Positions 1 to 11,697 of a stretch of DNA of 64,000 nt are shown here, piece by piece (positions within the stretch are counted from its first letter, which is position 1; every line of letters begins with the position of its first letter). Under the pieces are notes generated by a model. It was not told the DNA's origin. It did not search any database and was given only the letters and a program-made list of their open reading frames with translations. This stretch comes from Enoplosus armatus. Its lineage: Eukaryota; Chordata; Actinopteri; Centrarchiformes; Enoplosidae. Location: the NCBI RefSeq assembly GCF_043641665.1, contig NC_092183.1:25755492-25819491 (forward strand). Reading direction: 5' to 3'. The position numbers were made by a program, and so were the translations under genes.

Positions 1-20
1 TCAGCGCTGGACAGTGGACC
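1..20 (+). CDS. arvcf: arvcf exon, 3' end only
   Basis: The window opens inside this exon. From base 3 it reads SAGQWT and meets a GTGAGT donor at 21. Joined to the next exon it gives [14 protein letters not shown], the expected armadillo-repeat junction of the p120 family. It is too short to be seen as an ORF. Confidence 0.8.
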
Positions 21-3000
21 GTGAGTCCAGGGTTGGGAAGGGAACGACAAGTAGACACTATGTTCTGTCTGTCTTATTGATTTTCTTATTCTGTCTCATT
101 TTTATTTTTTTTTATATATGGCATTTTAGCAACTTTATTGACCTGGATTGCGATTGGAGCAAAAATACAGATTCTGATGGGCTTAGAAGGAAACAAGACC
201 TGCCCCCAGAGGTGCTTAGGGTCACTTTAACAAGGTGCAGATGCACTGTCTCCTGAAACCATATAGCAACGTGTAACCTGACATAAACAAGACTGAGACA
301 CAATTGAATCAGGCAGCAGGTAGCTCAAACACGATCTTTTAAGTGATACTTTTCTTGGCCAACTAGATAAGGGTTAGATAACTTATACACACCAAACTTT
401 CATCCCTCTCCGATGCTTCTGATAATGATATGAGTAGCTCTTCAGCCAGGATCAGACATTTAGTCCAGTTAGAGCGGCCGTGGAGCTGCTGAGAGGCTGT
501 CTGGCTTGCAGGCAGCAGTGAATTATCAGCCGGGAAGGCTAGTTGTCAGATGCCAGTTTACGCGCAGCACCTCGGGCAAGAGCGGTCACTTATGTTTTCC
601 AGCTCCTCTTAGCACCCGTGTGTCAGACTGTAAACACATCCTTCAGTGCTCTGAATTCATCTGCAGCACCGAGCCTTTCTACCTCCAGTGGGGGAAAAAA
701 AAAACACCTGAACTCTTTTCATTTCTTTCTTTTGTTTCATGAGTTAACATCCAGCAGCCCTGAGTCTCACATTTAGTGTTAATAATTCAGTAGTAGTGAT
801 TTCAGCTAAGGTGAACATTTGGAGGAGAAATCCTTCTTTCCTGTAGCGTATTTTCTTTCCGTGTTGAAGCTGATCAGAATGCCCGGCAAGGCTCAGGAAC
901 CCGTGGAGCCGCTAACCCGTCACACTGTCACATCTGGTGGCTGGACAAAGCATGTCCCTGCTCCCTGGGAGGATATCAGAGCTTCTTCTTAAAATCCTCC
1001 TCATACTTTGCTACTGCTTAGTTCTGTGCCACTGGATTCACCTGTTTCTCAAGGCTTACTACTGCCACCTGGTGGTTCAGCTGGGCTTGTCCTCTGCTTA
1101 ATTACATCTCTTGGGGTACTAGTGCTTAGAAGAGAAAACCCTTTTATGTCAAACTTAATGTTTCATGTTACAAAAAAAAAAAATGAGAAGTAAAATCCAC
1201 TGATGTTTAAATTAAGACAAATTATATCACATGTCCATTCAGAGCCCCACTGTGTAATGTTGTGCATTAGTCAAGCCCAAGGAGCGGTGCTGAGCCATCT
1301 TGTAGTTAGTGAGTGGATGATTGAGTGTGTGTACAAGTGTGTGTGTGGGCAGGAAGGCATATATCAAAAATGGCCTCCCCTCCCTTGACTGGTGTCATGG
1401 AGGTGACCTGGACTCCTCCAGCGGAGCTTTCCCAGTGGTCCTGAGAAAAGATGTGTGTTCATGCTGGGCATCTCCCAGGTGGGAATGTGCAGGTCTGCAT
1501 GAATGTCAAACAGGATGTGGCTGACAGCGTGTGCTCACTCAGCCTAGCCTAGTAAGGTTAAAGGTCGGAATTATAAAAAGCAGTCACGCCATGCCCTCCG
1601 TCTGCCCTCCCAGTGGTCCAACTACATCCGAGCCACGGTGCGTAAGGAGAAAGGCCTTCCCATCCTGGTGGAGCTGCTGCGCTCCGACTCTGACAAGGTG
1701 GTCCGAGCTGTGGCCATCGCCCTGCGCAACCTGTCCATTGACCGCCGCAACAAGGACCTGATCGGTACAAACCATGAGCAATACCGCACACACTGATTTG
1801 AGATCTAATCAAAAAGCAGATTTGTTTCATATTTGTTTCAAATGAACTCAAATATAGTGGGATCTTTCTTGTCTTAGGGTTAGGGTTACAATATTCACAT
1901 GTACACTGGTTAACCTTAAACAAAAAAACACTTCACCTCACAGGAAGTTATGCCATGCGGGACTTGGTGAGCAACCTGCCCAGCGGCCAGCAGCGGCCTG
2001 CCAAAAACCTGGAGGAGGACACTGTGGTCGCCATCCTCAACACCATCCACGAGATCGTCACTGACAGTTCCGAAAACGCCCGCTCCCTCATCCAGGCCCA
2101 GGCCATCGAGAAGCTGGTCGCCATCAACAGGACCAGGTAAGACTTCATCGATGCAGTGCATCACATATCGTACCGTGAATGTCATTAATATGGCTTTAAA
2201 ACATGTAAGGAATAACTATTAAATTCATTTTGTTGAGGAGTTCACGTATTAATTAGGCTATTTTTCCACAGAGGCAGCCCCCAATGTATACCCAATGTTA
2301 TCCAAATACTCACTGTGTTCAGCGTATGTAAACTAAGAAGTGTGGGTATACCATGGAGACATTATACATGTAATGATTACAGTATGACCTCGAATGCAAT
2401 TTGCATCATGAGCCTTTATATTAGTATTCGTGGAGGATAATATCATGCGTCTCTAATGGCCCAAGCTTGGCTACCACAATACGATACTCTTACAAGCCCA
2501 CAGACACCACCTCGCACCACCCACCACACATTAATTAACAGGCTTGTAGAAGTGGAGGGCATTGTTATAGGGGTTACCTCTGAAGCTACTGCTTATACAA
2601 GTAGTCATCCACTTAATGCCGGCGCTCTCCTCAACAACTTGATAATGACAACTAACAGTTCTTAAGGCAGATATTCAACAGGTGCCTTACGTTACCACAG
2701 TGTCAACCATTCCAAAATGAAGTGCGTCCACGCCGCATTTTCAATTTAAGATCAAGAGCACTTTTCAAAGGCTCGTCCTTGTGCGGCGAAGTATTGATCA
2801 TACGGAGAGTCACTCTAACTAGCATTGAACATACATAGTTCATTCACAGACCAAATAGCTGTGTTTCCTCTCAGCCTCATGAGATTAGCTTCCTTTGAAA
2901 TGAGGGCCCCCACCCACGTGTAATTAATACTGGTGGCTCAGAGGTAGCTAATGAAAGGAAATGTGCACTCATCTGGCTGTGAATTAAAAACTAGACCCCG

Positions 3001-6000
3001 GAGCTGCTCAGGGGACTCAACGCCTTTGAATGAAGAGATTGATTGCAGCAGCGGTGTGCCAGCATGCCCGGCCATCACTGTTTTTGGGGGTTAGATGGTG
3101 TTTCTGACTTGAATTGCTGTCGTTATTTCTTCACCTATTTCCTCCTCCCCTCAGCCAATCGGCTCGTGAAACCAAGGCGGCGTCCCACGTGCTGCAGACA
3201 GTCTGGAGTTATAAGGAGCTGAGGAACGCTTTGACCAAGGACGGCTGGAACAAGAGCCACTTCCAGGTACAGAACTGTCACCATGTGGAAGTTATCCTTC
3301 GTATTGCTTCATATTACAGATATTACAAACATCAGAGCATTACTAACCCTTTCACACAGTCTTCATATTCTGTTGATATACGCGGACAGTTGATACTGAC
3401 GACACCTTCTAAGATTTGTTTTAGTGCTTGTAAAATGTTAAGAATCAGTCTTTCCAATCCTAACCCAGCGTAAAGAGAGTTTTGCATGTGCCTGCGTGAG
3501 CTTTACGATGCTATGTTCACATGCTGCTTGCTCTGCTTCTTCTCTCAGCCCACAGTGACAACCACCCCTAAAGCAACCAAGAATGGTAAGCCAGGCTATG
3601 ACGACACGACTCTACCCCTGATGGAGAAGAACCAAGGTCAGTTAAAGTGTCCGTCTGTTTGTACTTGTTGCTGTTTCCGCCTGTTTAGAGGACCAAGTGG
3701 GTGGGATAAGGTAGATGGTCCTCAGCAAATTGACTATTAAATGTCACTATGATTTAATTCACTAGAGACTTAAGACCACATGGGGGAATTTAAAGGAGGA
3801 GGCTGGCGATATTATAGATTTTTGTTACTGTCAACAAATCCCATGAAAAGACCAAAAACCTTCGAGTTCGTATCTCTTTTAGACTTCCCTACCTTGTCTT
3901 TGGCACTCAGCCCCAAGCCCATCGGTTCCTACTGAAGAAGTAAATCTTTAAAAACAGGTTATGAACATTGACTTCCATTTTTAAAAAAAAGGTTAAAGAA
4001 TCTCCTAAAATAGCTGGCCACTTAAATGTTTGCAAATGTTACTCAAAGTGAAGTAAATAGTTTATTTTTTGGGGACTATTTTCTGTCACGGATGAATACA
4101 CATTTAGTCCCATTTGGCTCTAATGAGGATTTTCAGCAGCAGGATGGTGTCAATGGGATTGACTCAAACAGTGCCCATGTTTATCGTAATGAGGTAACAT
4201 GTCACCCAGTACAATGATGTTGTTCAGTGATGTGTTTTTAATAGTTTTTGGACACAAAATAGAGCAATAAGATATATCAGACTTTTGCTACACAGACAAT
4301 ACTTAGTAGCATCAATTCATTGGTAGTTTTTGTCTTTTCATGGGATTTATTGACAATAAGAAAAATATAGAATGTCACTAGATTCTTCCTTTAAGAAGCC
4401 CTGCATAACACAGTTAATAAATATATAAAGTATAGAAACTGTTACTTAACTGTATTTTATTTGTCAAATTAGTCCTGACATGAAGCGTCCCACCCGTATA
4501 GTCCTCAAAGCAGGTTCAGAGTAAATACTAACAGTCACTTGAAAACAGCGTGTGATTGTGAGTGTCCACTTTGCTGAGGACATGTCTCTCTTTTTTTTTT
4601 CTTTTTCTCATAGCTATATTGAAGCGCTGTGCTTGCCACATTACTACTCTCATCCTCTTTGTGGTGAAGCTGTGGTGTGTTACGTGTCGCAATAATGCCG
4701 TTCATAGGGGTCAAAAGTAAAGCACATGAAAGGGGAGACGGAGCTCTGAACAGCATACTGCTGCTGTTGAACCAAAACCTTCAACCCTCAAAACAGTTCT
4801 AAAGAAATGTCCGTATTACAGATGCTGGACTCTTTTTTTTTTATTTTCATCGTGGGTTTTAAATTGACGTAATAGGGTCGGAGATAATGAAAATTTCCCC
4901 ACCCTTAAGAATGTGTCTATAGCTGTGTCCACAATCAAAAAACTGGGATAGGTTTTCTATAACAGCAGCAGTATATGTGGGGGAGGGCGGGGGACTTGTG
5001 CAGTACATTGGCCCAACAACAAACATCTCTTTGACAGAGGAGTCAATAGCATAGCAGCAGTTTAATGTCCTGATTTTTGGCCTTGTGCCCTCCCTTTTTT
5101 GTTTTGCATCCATACATGCACATGAATCGCGGCCCTCATGCCTACCCACTCTCAGTTCTGCATTATTCAATCACTGGCCGAGAACCATTATCCTGAAGAG
5201 CAGCAGCGTTTTGGCTCAGTGACTCAGTTTGTGTGTGTGCCTCTTTTGTACAAATGGCATATGAATGCTTTTCAGGCACCAGGAAATGTGGCAGTGGTGA
5301 TATGATACCTATGGATGAGCTGGGTCCAGGTAAGAGCCAGACTCTGCATGATCGTCCTTCGCCAAACAGGAGCTAGCTCTCCGCTCATCATCTCTCCAGT
5401 GTCCGATAGTGTCTCATTTGATTCGACTTCTCTTCCACTAGCTCTTCACACGTTGCCAAGATGTTATTTTTAATCTGAGCATTCAAACCACTGAACACTC
5501 TGATCCCGGCATGATCATGACAGAGCTTCAGACATGACGCTCTTTGATGCTGTATGCAAGACCCCTCTCTTAACAAGATGTTTGTACAAAGCTGGGCCTT
5601 CATTAGAAGCTCAACCCCAACATATGTGGGTGTTTCCTTCAATAAATGCACTCTTAATGTATAATGTATGTCATAGGGCGGATTTCTTCTGCTGCACTTC
5701 TTTCAAAGTCAATAATCCTGCTGGTGTTAAAAATATAGAACTGCAACTTTGATACTTTTTTACGTCGGTGAAATCAAGAATTTTGTGACTCTTGGGGGTG
5801 ATAGATAGATAGAATAAGAATTTTTGTCATGAAGGAGTAACCCCCCTCAGGGTATAGCATGCTGGTTTTCCTCCAAACCTTATTTATCAAGCGTCTAAGA
5901 AGCCCTCCAAGGAATTGTGCGGAAAGATAAACTAGGACTAAAAACACTCCTACTACAAAGTAGGGCGTGTATGAAGCTTCCTACATTGACTTTCAACAAG

Positions 6001-8633
6001 GAGAAGCACTCCCAGGAGAGAATGTGATCTTACTGTTTTACAACACTCACAGCTGTTAAGCAGAACTTATGATGACGTATGGTAGTTTTTCTTTTTTTTG
6101 TTGTTGTTTTTTTTTGCAGTTTGAAATATTGAAGTGGTAAAATGTGAAATGCAGAAAAACAGCAACATGGGCACCGTCTTTCGGCGACTCCTAACGGGTT
6201 AGGAAATCTCTGGAGCTCTCCTAATGATTTGCTATGACAGGAGGTCAAGGTGAAGAACGTTTAGGGATGACTTCTTACTCTGATGTTATTTATTTATTAT
6301 TCATTATTAAGTTATGAGGACAGGGTCAAATACCACTTGTAGGTATTTCATCTAGTTTGTTTTAAACCTGCTGTGGTGGTAAATAGAAAGTTTAGACAAG
6401 CACAATGTGGAGGCATGTTTAGTCTACTTTTCTGCGTCCAACAACTTCCTGGGTCTCTCGTAAGTGTTCCAGGACAGAAAAACCTCTCAGTCCGTCACTC
6501 CACACAGGTTCAAACGACACTATCAATTATCTGGCACTGTTTTTATTTCAACGGGGGCGGAGAGCGAATTAGCTGATCGTTGTACTCTGACCTGACTTTA
6601 GATGGTTACTCCACCATTGACCAGAGGGACAAGGACTGCAAATACAAAGCAGGCGACGGCTCAGTGGACCTGACAGAACGGGAGCCATTAAAGGTACAGG
6701 CAGACCTCCTCTGGTCTCTCGGGGGGATCGGGGCGTCGAGGGTGAAATAATGATGTCTCATTGAAATGTTATCACATGTTCTCTCCCTCTGTGTCTCTCT
6801 CTTTCCCTCTCTCTCTTCGCGTTTTCTGTGGTGGTCCTCATTAGAAGCTCTTAATCCTATCGATTCTCTAAAGAGGCTGGAAGTTGTCGCTCTCTGTTAA
6901 TATTGCCCCCCGCCACAGCTCAGCGCTGTGGACAGCCTCAGATCTGCGAGCCGCCAGTTAATTGAGCGTAAGCTTTTGGTGTCTGTAAAGTCATTAATCT
7001 GAGACTGATTAAAAGAACCGCCAACAAGCGCTCCTCGTGGGGGCGACCCTTGCCTTGGCAATGAACAGACTGCTGCATTATCAAGTGGTCGCCCGCTGAT
7101 TATACTGCCGCTTCACGCTGCAGCCAAAGTTTGTTTGTTGTTTGAGTTGATTGGCCATCCAGCCTCAAAGAGGAGCCACAGGATAATGGCCTCAGAGGGT
7201 GTCCGACCTGTGTCAGATGACTCTCAAGTACTTTTTGTAGTTTATTTTTGATCCACTTCAGTGCTGGATGAAAGGGATTTTCCCTGTGGGATTTTAAAAT
7301 GAATGCAATAGGACTGCACGTATGGTCATATATCTGCTTCTCCAGGCAGGTTACAACTAACTCCTAATGAATCTTTTACGAGGCACTGTCAGGGTGGCAA
7401 TTAAGTCTGGAGCAGAGTTAATAGTCCTGTTAATAATCTGTGGCGTTTGTCTTTTTATCTGGTTTACGTCAACACATTATTTCACTGTTGGTATGTAGTT
7501 ATTCATGTTTTATTCAAATGAAATGAAAATAGATAATTTACCCAGTTTTCTGGTTGCATTTCAGAATTTATTTTCTTCTTAAAGTTAAAGGCGCCGCTAC
7601 AGTGATTTGTTTTGCTTAAAGGGGAACGTTTGTTGCATCTCTGACCTTTGGCTGGTCAGGCGTGTGCTCTGTCGCAGCCGTAACCACACCCAACAGTGAT
7701 GTCACGGTGCACTGACCACACCCTGGAGCGCGCGTCGACGTGAAACCACTGGAGATCTCCGTAAACGAGATTTTCATCTGGTGTTAAGTTGCTCTCACAG
7801 CTTTCATTTTCAGTGTTGATTTGGATTTCAAGCAATGTCTTTCCTACGTTGACATTGTGTCAATATAGCTGTCTGCATTGAGAAAAACGTTTCAGATTCA
7901 GAGCTAAGAAGGAAGTGTACTTTTTAAGAATTATTACAAATCTATTTTAGAAACGAGCAAGCTCTCCGTACACAGCTTATGAATACATAAAACTTAAAAT
8001 CAGGGAGATCATCAGTTTTGCGCAAGAGGATTTTACTCTTCAGGGTGTCCATTTGTAGAACCCTAATTGAAACCTGCTTTGTAACACAACTTTGTGTGGT
8101 TTTTAGTGGCAGATTTTAGAGTGGCACGGTAACTTATAGGCTTTTCCACCAAAACAAGTGCAAATTCTGTCCGGTTTAAAGATCAAATAAAGTAGCTAAT
8201 ATAGCAGCAAAGTATAGCGGCGCAGAATAGCAGCTATTGGCAGCTTCAGTGCTCAAAGCTGACCTCAGGCTTCAATAATCCATTTTGGTTGACACCTACT
8301 CGTCATCGTATTTAGGTCAACTACTAAGGCAGTTAGAGCCACAGTCATACTGTCACATCTTGAAAGGGCACATTGCAGGAGTAATCGCAGCAAACAGCCG
8401 TGTTTGTCTTCCGAGCGTACAGGCCTTCTAGCGTTACTCCAAAGCTGTCTTCTAAGTCTGCCGTCTGTACTTCCCAGAGGTGTTCTGCCCGCTTTGAATG
8501 CAACTTGGCTGTTGAAACTGCTCTCTCCCTCTTTCATTTGCATGGTTTGGTATGCTGTTTTGTAATCACTCTGACTTCTTTCCAAGCTTTCCTTAAGGCA
8601 GGGAACTAACACTGGTTTCTCTGATCCTGGATG

Positions 8634-8669
<36 letters not shown>

Positions 8670-8864
8670 TGTGAGTGTGTTTGTGAAATGTATTGACCTC
8701 TTTTTGTTTTGCTGTGTTTTTTTTTTGTTTTTGTTTTTTAACCCGTCCTCCTGTGGCCACAGAATGACACAAATAGGAAACACTATATCAGGAGTAACAG
8801 GCCTGCGGTCAGTCTGGTGGACGCTTGTGATGTTAAGCCCCAGCCTGTTGACTCCTGGGTCTAA
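1..8864 (+). CDS. arvcf: ARVCF delta-catenin family protein, 3' half (partial)
   Basis: ARVCF is an armadillo-repeat protein of the p120-catenin family. It binds the juxtamembrane tail of classical cadherins at adherens junctions and can enter the nucleus. Eight coding exons join in frame: 1-20, 1614-1764, 1944-2136, 3155-3266, 3549-3636, 5276-5329, 6602-6693 and 8763-8864, giving 269 residues plus a TAA stop. All internal junctions have AG acceptors and GT donors with matching phases. The first part encodes the last armadillo repeats ([16 protein letters not shown], then SYAMRDLV and [20 protein letters not shown]). The rest is the low-complexity tail ending PQPVDSWV, the PDZ ligand shared by ARVCF and delta-catenin. 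ARVCF is favoured over CTNND1/CTNND2 by the tail segments [22 protein letters not shown] and EREPLK, and by txnrd2 lying next to it. The 5' part is outside the window. Whether this is the a or b fish copy cannot be told. Confidence 0.93.
21..1613 (+). other. arvcf intron
   Basis: Non-coding. It holds a CTCF-core-like GCCACCTGGTGG at 1064-1075 and a short GT-rich patch near 1326-1350. Nothing else recognised. Confidence 0.7.
1614..1764 (+). CDS. arvcf: arvcf armadillo-repeat exon
   Basis: It follows a TCTGCCCTCCCAG acceptor and ends at GTACAA, leaving one base of a Gly codon. It encodes [20 protein letters not shown] and the repeat ending [13 protein letters not shown]. The acidic/basic helix pattern is typical of the C-terminal armadillo repeats of this family. 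Confidence 0.95.
1944..2136 (+). CDS. arvcf: arvcf armadillo-repeat exon
   Basis: It starts after CTCACAG and ends at a GTAAGA donor. It encodes [20 protein letters not shown], a short inserted loop, and then a repeat running through [20 protein letters not shown] to EKLVAINRT. The phases (1 in, 2 out) match both neighbours. Confidence 0.96.
2137..3154 (+). other. arvcf intron
   Basis: Non-coding, low in simple repeats. An ORF at 2456-2665 has no family resemblance that I recognise. Confidence 0.7.
3155..3266 (+). CDS. arvcf: arvcf last armadillo-repeat exon
   Basis: It has a pyrimidine-rich CCTCCTCCCCTCAG acceptor and a GTACAG donor. It encodes [20 protein letters not shown] and then [18 protein letters not shown]. 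The family hallmark K-x-G-W near the end of the armadillo domain is present. Confidence 0.96.
3549..3636 (+). CDS. arvcf: arvcf C-terminal tail exon
   Basis: It encodes [20 protein letters not shown] and TLPLMEKNQ. An earlier GTAAGC donor at 3586 would cut the exon to 37 bases. The donor at 3637 was chosen because the DDTTLPL segment beyond 3585 fits the ARVCF tail and the phase fits the next exon. Confidence 0.9.
3637..5275 (+). other. arvcf intron carrying an inverted-repeat element
   Basis: About 600 bases near its 5' end form a terminal-inverted-repeat element (separate entry). The rest, to 5275, shows only short T/A homopolymers. Confidence 0.7.
3789..4394. repeat. 606-bp terminal-inverted-repeat element (MITE-like)
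   Basis: The first ~70 bases (TTAAAGGAGGAGGCTGG...AACAAATCCCATGAAAAGAC) match the reverse complement of the last ~70 (TTAAAGGAAGAATCTAG...AATAAATCCCATGAAAAGAC). There is no coding capacity inside, so it is probably a non-autonomous DNA transposon. A partial relative starts near 11330. I do not know its family name. Confidence 0.65.
5276..5329 (+). CDS. arvcf: arvcf 54-nt tail exon
   Basis: A small exon between CTTTTCAG and GTAAGA encodes [18 protein letters not shown]. It is 54 bases, enters and leaves in phase 1, and so can be skipped without breaking the frame. Confidence 0.92.
5330..6601 (+). other. arvcf intron
   Basis: It contains a short GATA-type tract (5803-5815) and T-rich runs near 6090-6117. 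No gene or recognised repeat otherwise. Confidence 0.65.
6602..6693 (+). CDS. arvcf: arvcf tail exon
   Basis: It encodes [20 protein letters not shown] and then [11 protein letters not shown]. It has a GACTTTAG acceptor and a GTACAG donor, and ends in phase 0. Confidence 0.93.
6694..8762 (+). other. arvcf intron
   Basis: It holds a (TG)n tract at 8636-8664 and a CpG-richer patch near 7690-7745 (GAGCGCGCGTCGACGTG). The ORF at 8265-8900 on the - strand reads through the TG tract and is spurious. Confidence 0.65.
8636..8664. repeat. (TG)n microsatellite
   Basis: Uninterrupted TG dinucleotides followed by GCGCGTGTGAGTGTG; inside the last coding intron of arvcf, about 100 bases before its acceptor. 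Confidence 0.9.
8763..8864 (+). CDS. arvcf: arvcf terminal coding exon with DSWV PDZ ligand
   Basis: After a TCCTGTGGCCACAG acceptor it encodes 33 residues ending [25 protein letters not shown]. The C-terminal D-S-W-V is the known class of PDZ ligand through which ARVCF contacts scaffold proteins such as ERBIN and ZO-1/2. The stop is at 8862-8864. A likely donor (G|GTAGGT) follows at 8876, so the exon probably continues for 11 non-coding bases before a UTR intron. Confidence 0.95.
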   Translation, partial: NDTNRKHYIRSNRPAVSLVDACDVKPQPVDSWV

Positions 8865-8875
8865 ATGCATGCATG

Positions 8876-11697
8876 GTAGGTCTGAAAAATAAAAGCACAA
8901 TTAAAAATGACGACCTTCACGTCTTGGGTCGGATTGTAGCATCCTTTTCATTCCCTGTTTGTTCATTGTTTTCCGCCTGTGTTCCTTTCACCCTCACACT
9001 GTGCCATGCAGACCCGCTGTCACCCTGCACCCAGACCAGTCAGCTGGAGAAGTCACCTTGTTCTTTACATGGCAATTTACACAATCCACTTGCAGCTCAA
9101 TTGAAAACGATTTCAAAATGGTTTCGATTTTATGTTGAATTTCATAAATTCATACGTTGTATTTGAATTCTTCGTATTCACACAGGCTCTCACGTTGCAC
9201 ACACCGAAATACAACCACAACTTGAGGTCGATGTGCCAGGGTGGATTTCAATTTAAGCCTCATTTGTTATGCTTTAATTGACCGTTGGCCGTTCGCCGAA
9301 CAGCAATTGTTCAGTCATAGCCTTAGCAACCGTAACTAGGCATAGAAGGCCTATCAAGCTTTGGCGTTCTCCACATGTTGAAGCAGTTTGCGTGGGTCTG
9401 TGATAAGAGTGACACTCTGCCCTTAAAGACTGCAGTGTCGTGGCTTTTAAAGTCAAAGCCGCAAGAGATAAAGTGTGAGGACTGCCGTGTGTTTATCTGC
9501 TAACGTACGCTGCAGTCTTAGCACTGCCAGCCGACTAGTTTGTGGGGGTTACAGTTTAAAAAAGACTTGGCCCTCGACTTGCGCACTCCACTTTATCTCA
9601 TTTCACTGTGTGGAAGCTGGTCACGGGTGCTGTCCTCCTCTTTGTTGTATTCCAGCTGCCCTAGATAGCGTCACATTAACTGTTAATTAACTTCTACACT
9701 GTTATACAAAAACAAGCTGTTTCTTTATTCCCATGCCTTCTACGTGAATCATCAACCTGCGACGGTGCTCACTGTTTCCTGGAACATGAAGCTTTAGCCT
9801 CAGTCTTTTAGCATGATTTCATTTCTTGCAAGGCAGACAATAGCAGGCTTCTCATTTCTCGCTGGAAACTGTCGGTTTTGCTGTTAGAAGTGTAGAAATG
9901 AGAAGCCTGTACACAGGCGGTGGTCTCTGTTTACAATTCAGCAGCACCTGTCTGATTGAAATGTACGCCTAGCCTCACCGCATATGCTGAAATTGGTGGT
10001 AAATGATGAAGGGGAGTCATTCTTCTGCACTTCAGGTGGATCCTTCAGGGACTCAGTTATCCCTTAATGAAAAGCAGTAGGCAGAAAGATAAAAAAAAAC
10101 TATGCGCACATAATCTCCTCTCTGACCACATTCGTCGTACACACCATTTCTTCCGTCAAAGCAAGACGACTTCAGATAAATAATTCATGCAAGTTGATAA
10201 GTTGATGATGGAAGCAAACACATATAATGTATGCACACACAAATCCTCACATTATCGACTCACATATAATATGTCAAAGGCAGAGATGTAATGGGCAGTG
10301 AGCTCGCATGAATTCAGTTTACACGCATTTGGAGGTCTGAATTGGTTGATTTGAATATTTTGTGTTTAAAAATTCATGGCATAAATGATTACTAAGTGCC
10401 TTATTATGTAACGTAGATGGGCATATTCCCATGTAGGTTACAGAAAGAAAGAAATTCAGCTTCTCTATGTGGTTGAGAGGTTCCCTGAAATGTCTTTCTT
10501 AGCGGAGAGAATCCAGTGTATTTCAGCAGAAAGCTTTCATCAGTTCCAGTGAATAGAGCTGCAACTGCAAACCTCTGAAATCTAATCAAGGCTTTCTGTT
10601 GAAACCTCCATTAGAAATACTGTTAGAACATCCCCCTGCATCCAAGAGCAGCTAAATTTCTCCTGTCTTCTCCATGTTTTCATGTCCTCAGCTGTGAGGC
10701 AACAGTTTGTCACACGTCACAAGGGAAGACATCTAAATTAGTAATGGCTGATCCACTATTTATTGTCCCACTGAATGACTTTCGCAAAGCTGCAAGCTGA
10801 TCTGGGTGAGCTTCCGTAGTTGTCATCCCTCTTCCGCCAGCATGTATCTCCTCCTGCCTCCTCCTCACTGCTGTTGCACTCTCCTTTTGCAAGAGGCCTC
10901 TTGTCGGACTTCCCCGTCCTCCTCATCGTCACGTTCTTGCCTTAGTCGTCTCTGTAGGTGGCACCCGTTCATTCCTCTCATCTCCATCCATTGCATTATC
11001 ATAGGAAACACATCGCAGGATAGCTATTGAGCCATGCAGTGGTATGATGCGTGGCATTCGTTGTGATTTTAGTCAAAACAAATGTTACATGAGCTATTAA
11101 GAACCATCAGGTAAGTCAGTGATGCATCCGTCTCTTGCCTCCATTCTGCCATCTTGACTGACAGGAAGTGTTTGTTTTCGTCAAGTACTGTGAAAATGCC
11201 AGCTGATTGTTGCTGTCCGACATAAAAGCACAACTGGAGAGTTTCATTCTAAATTCACAACCCAACATTGATTGCAAAAATGTGGCTCCTACTGTAAAAA
11301 AACCCCCAAAACATTTTAGTATGGAATGTTTAAGGAAAAGGCTGGTGATGTTTTTAATTGTTCTTGTTCTTGTCAACAAGTCCCATGCAAGGACCAAAAC
11401 CAAAAGTGGTATATCGTATTCCTCTGTACCATAGAGGTCCACTTAAAAGCACGCCAATTGTGAAACCAGAGCAACATCATGGAATTTGACAGCAACAAAA
11501 AGCATCGAAATAATTCCACCTTATCCTTTAAATCACTGTATTGTTTTTAAGTTATTATTCGTCATGATGGATGTCTTTTTTTTTTTTTTTTTTTCTTTAC
11601 AGTGGCTATGTAGCATTTTGGAGTGAAACTCTTTAATTTGTGTAAAACTGTATGGATGGTCCTCCTGATATGTCTCTCTCTTGTCCACGTGCTTCAG
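8876..11697 (+). other. Inferred intron in arvcf 3' UTR
   Basis: Bounded by GTAGGT at 8876 and a pyrimidine-rich AG at 11696-11697. It contains a partial copy of the inverted-repeat family and a T-run at 11577-11594. No coding exon recognised. Confidence 0.5.
11330..11400 (+). repeat. Partial copy of the TIR element at 3789-4394
   Basis: TTAAGGAAAAGGCTGGTGAT followed by TTGTCAACAAGTCCCATGCA and AGGACCAAAACC matches the left arm of the 3789 element. The other end was not identified. Confidence 0.55.

Noticed and set aside
1874..1888. TTAGGGTTAGGG telomere-like repeat
   Set aside because: Only two units inside an arvcf intron; not an interstitial telomere array.
3586..3590. Alternative GTAAGC donor inside an arvcf exon
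   Set aside because: Using it removes the conserved DDTTLPL tail segment; the phase and family fit favour the donor at 3637.
8265..8900. 211-codon ORF on the - strand
   Set aside because: It reads through the (TG)n tract and overlaps the arvcf terminal exon antisense; no recognisable domain.
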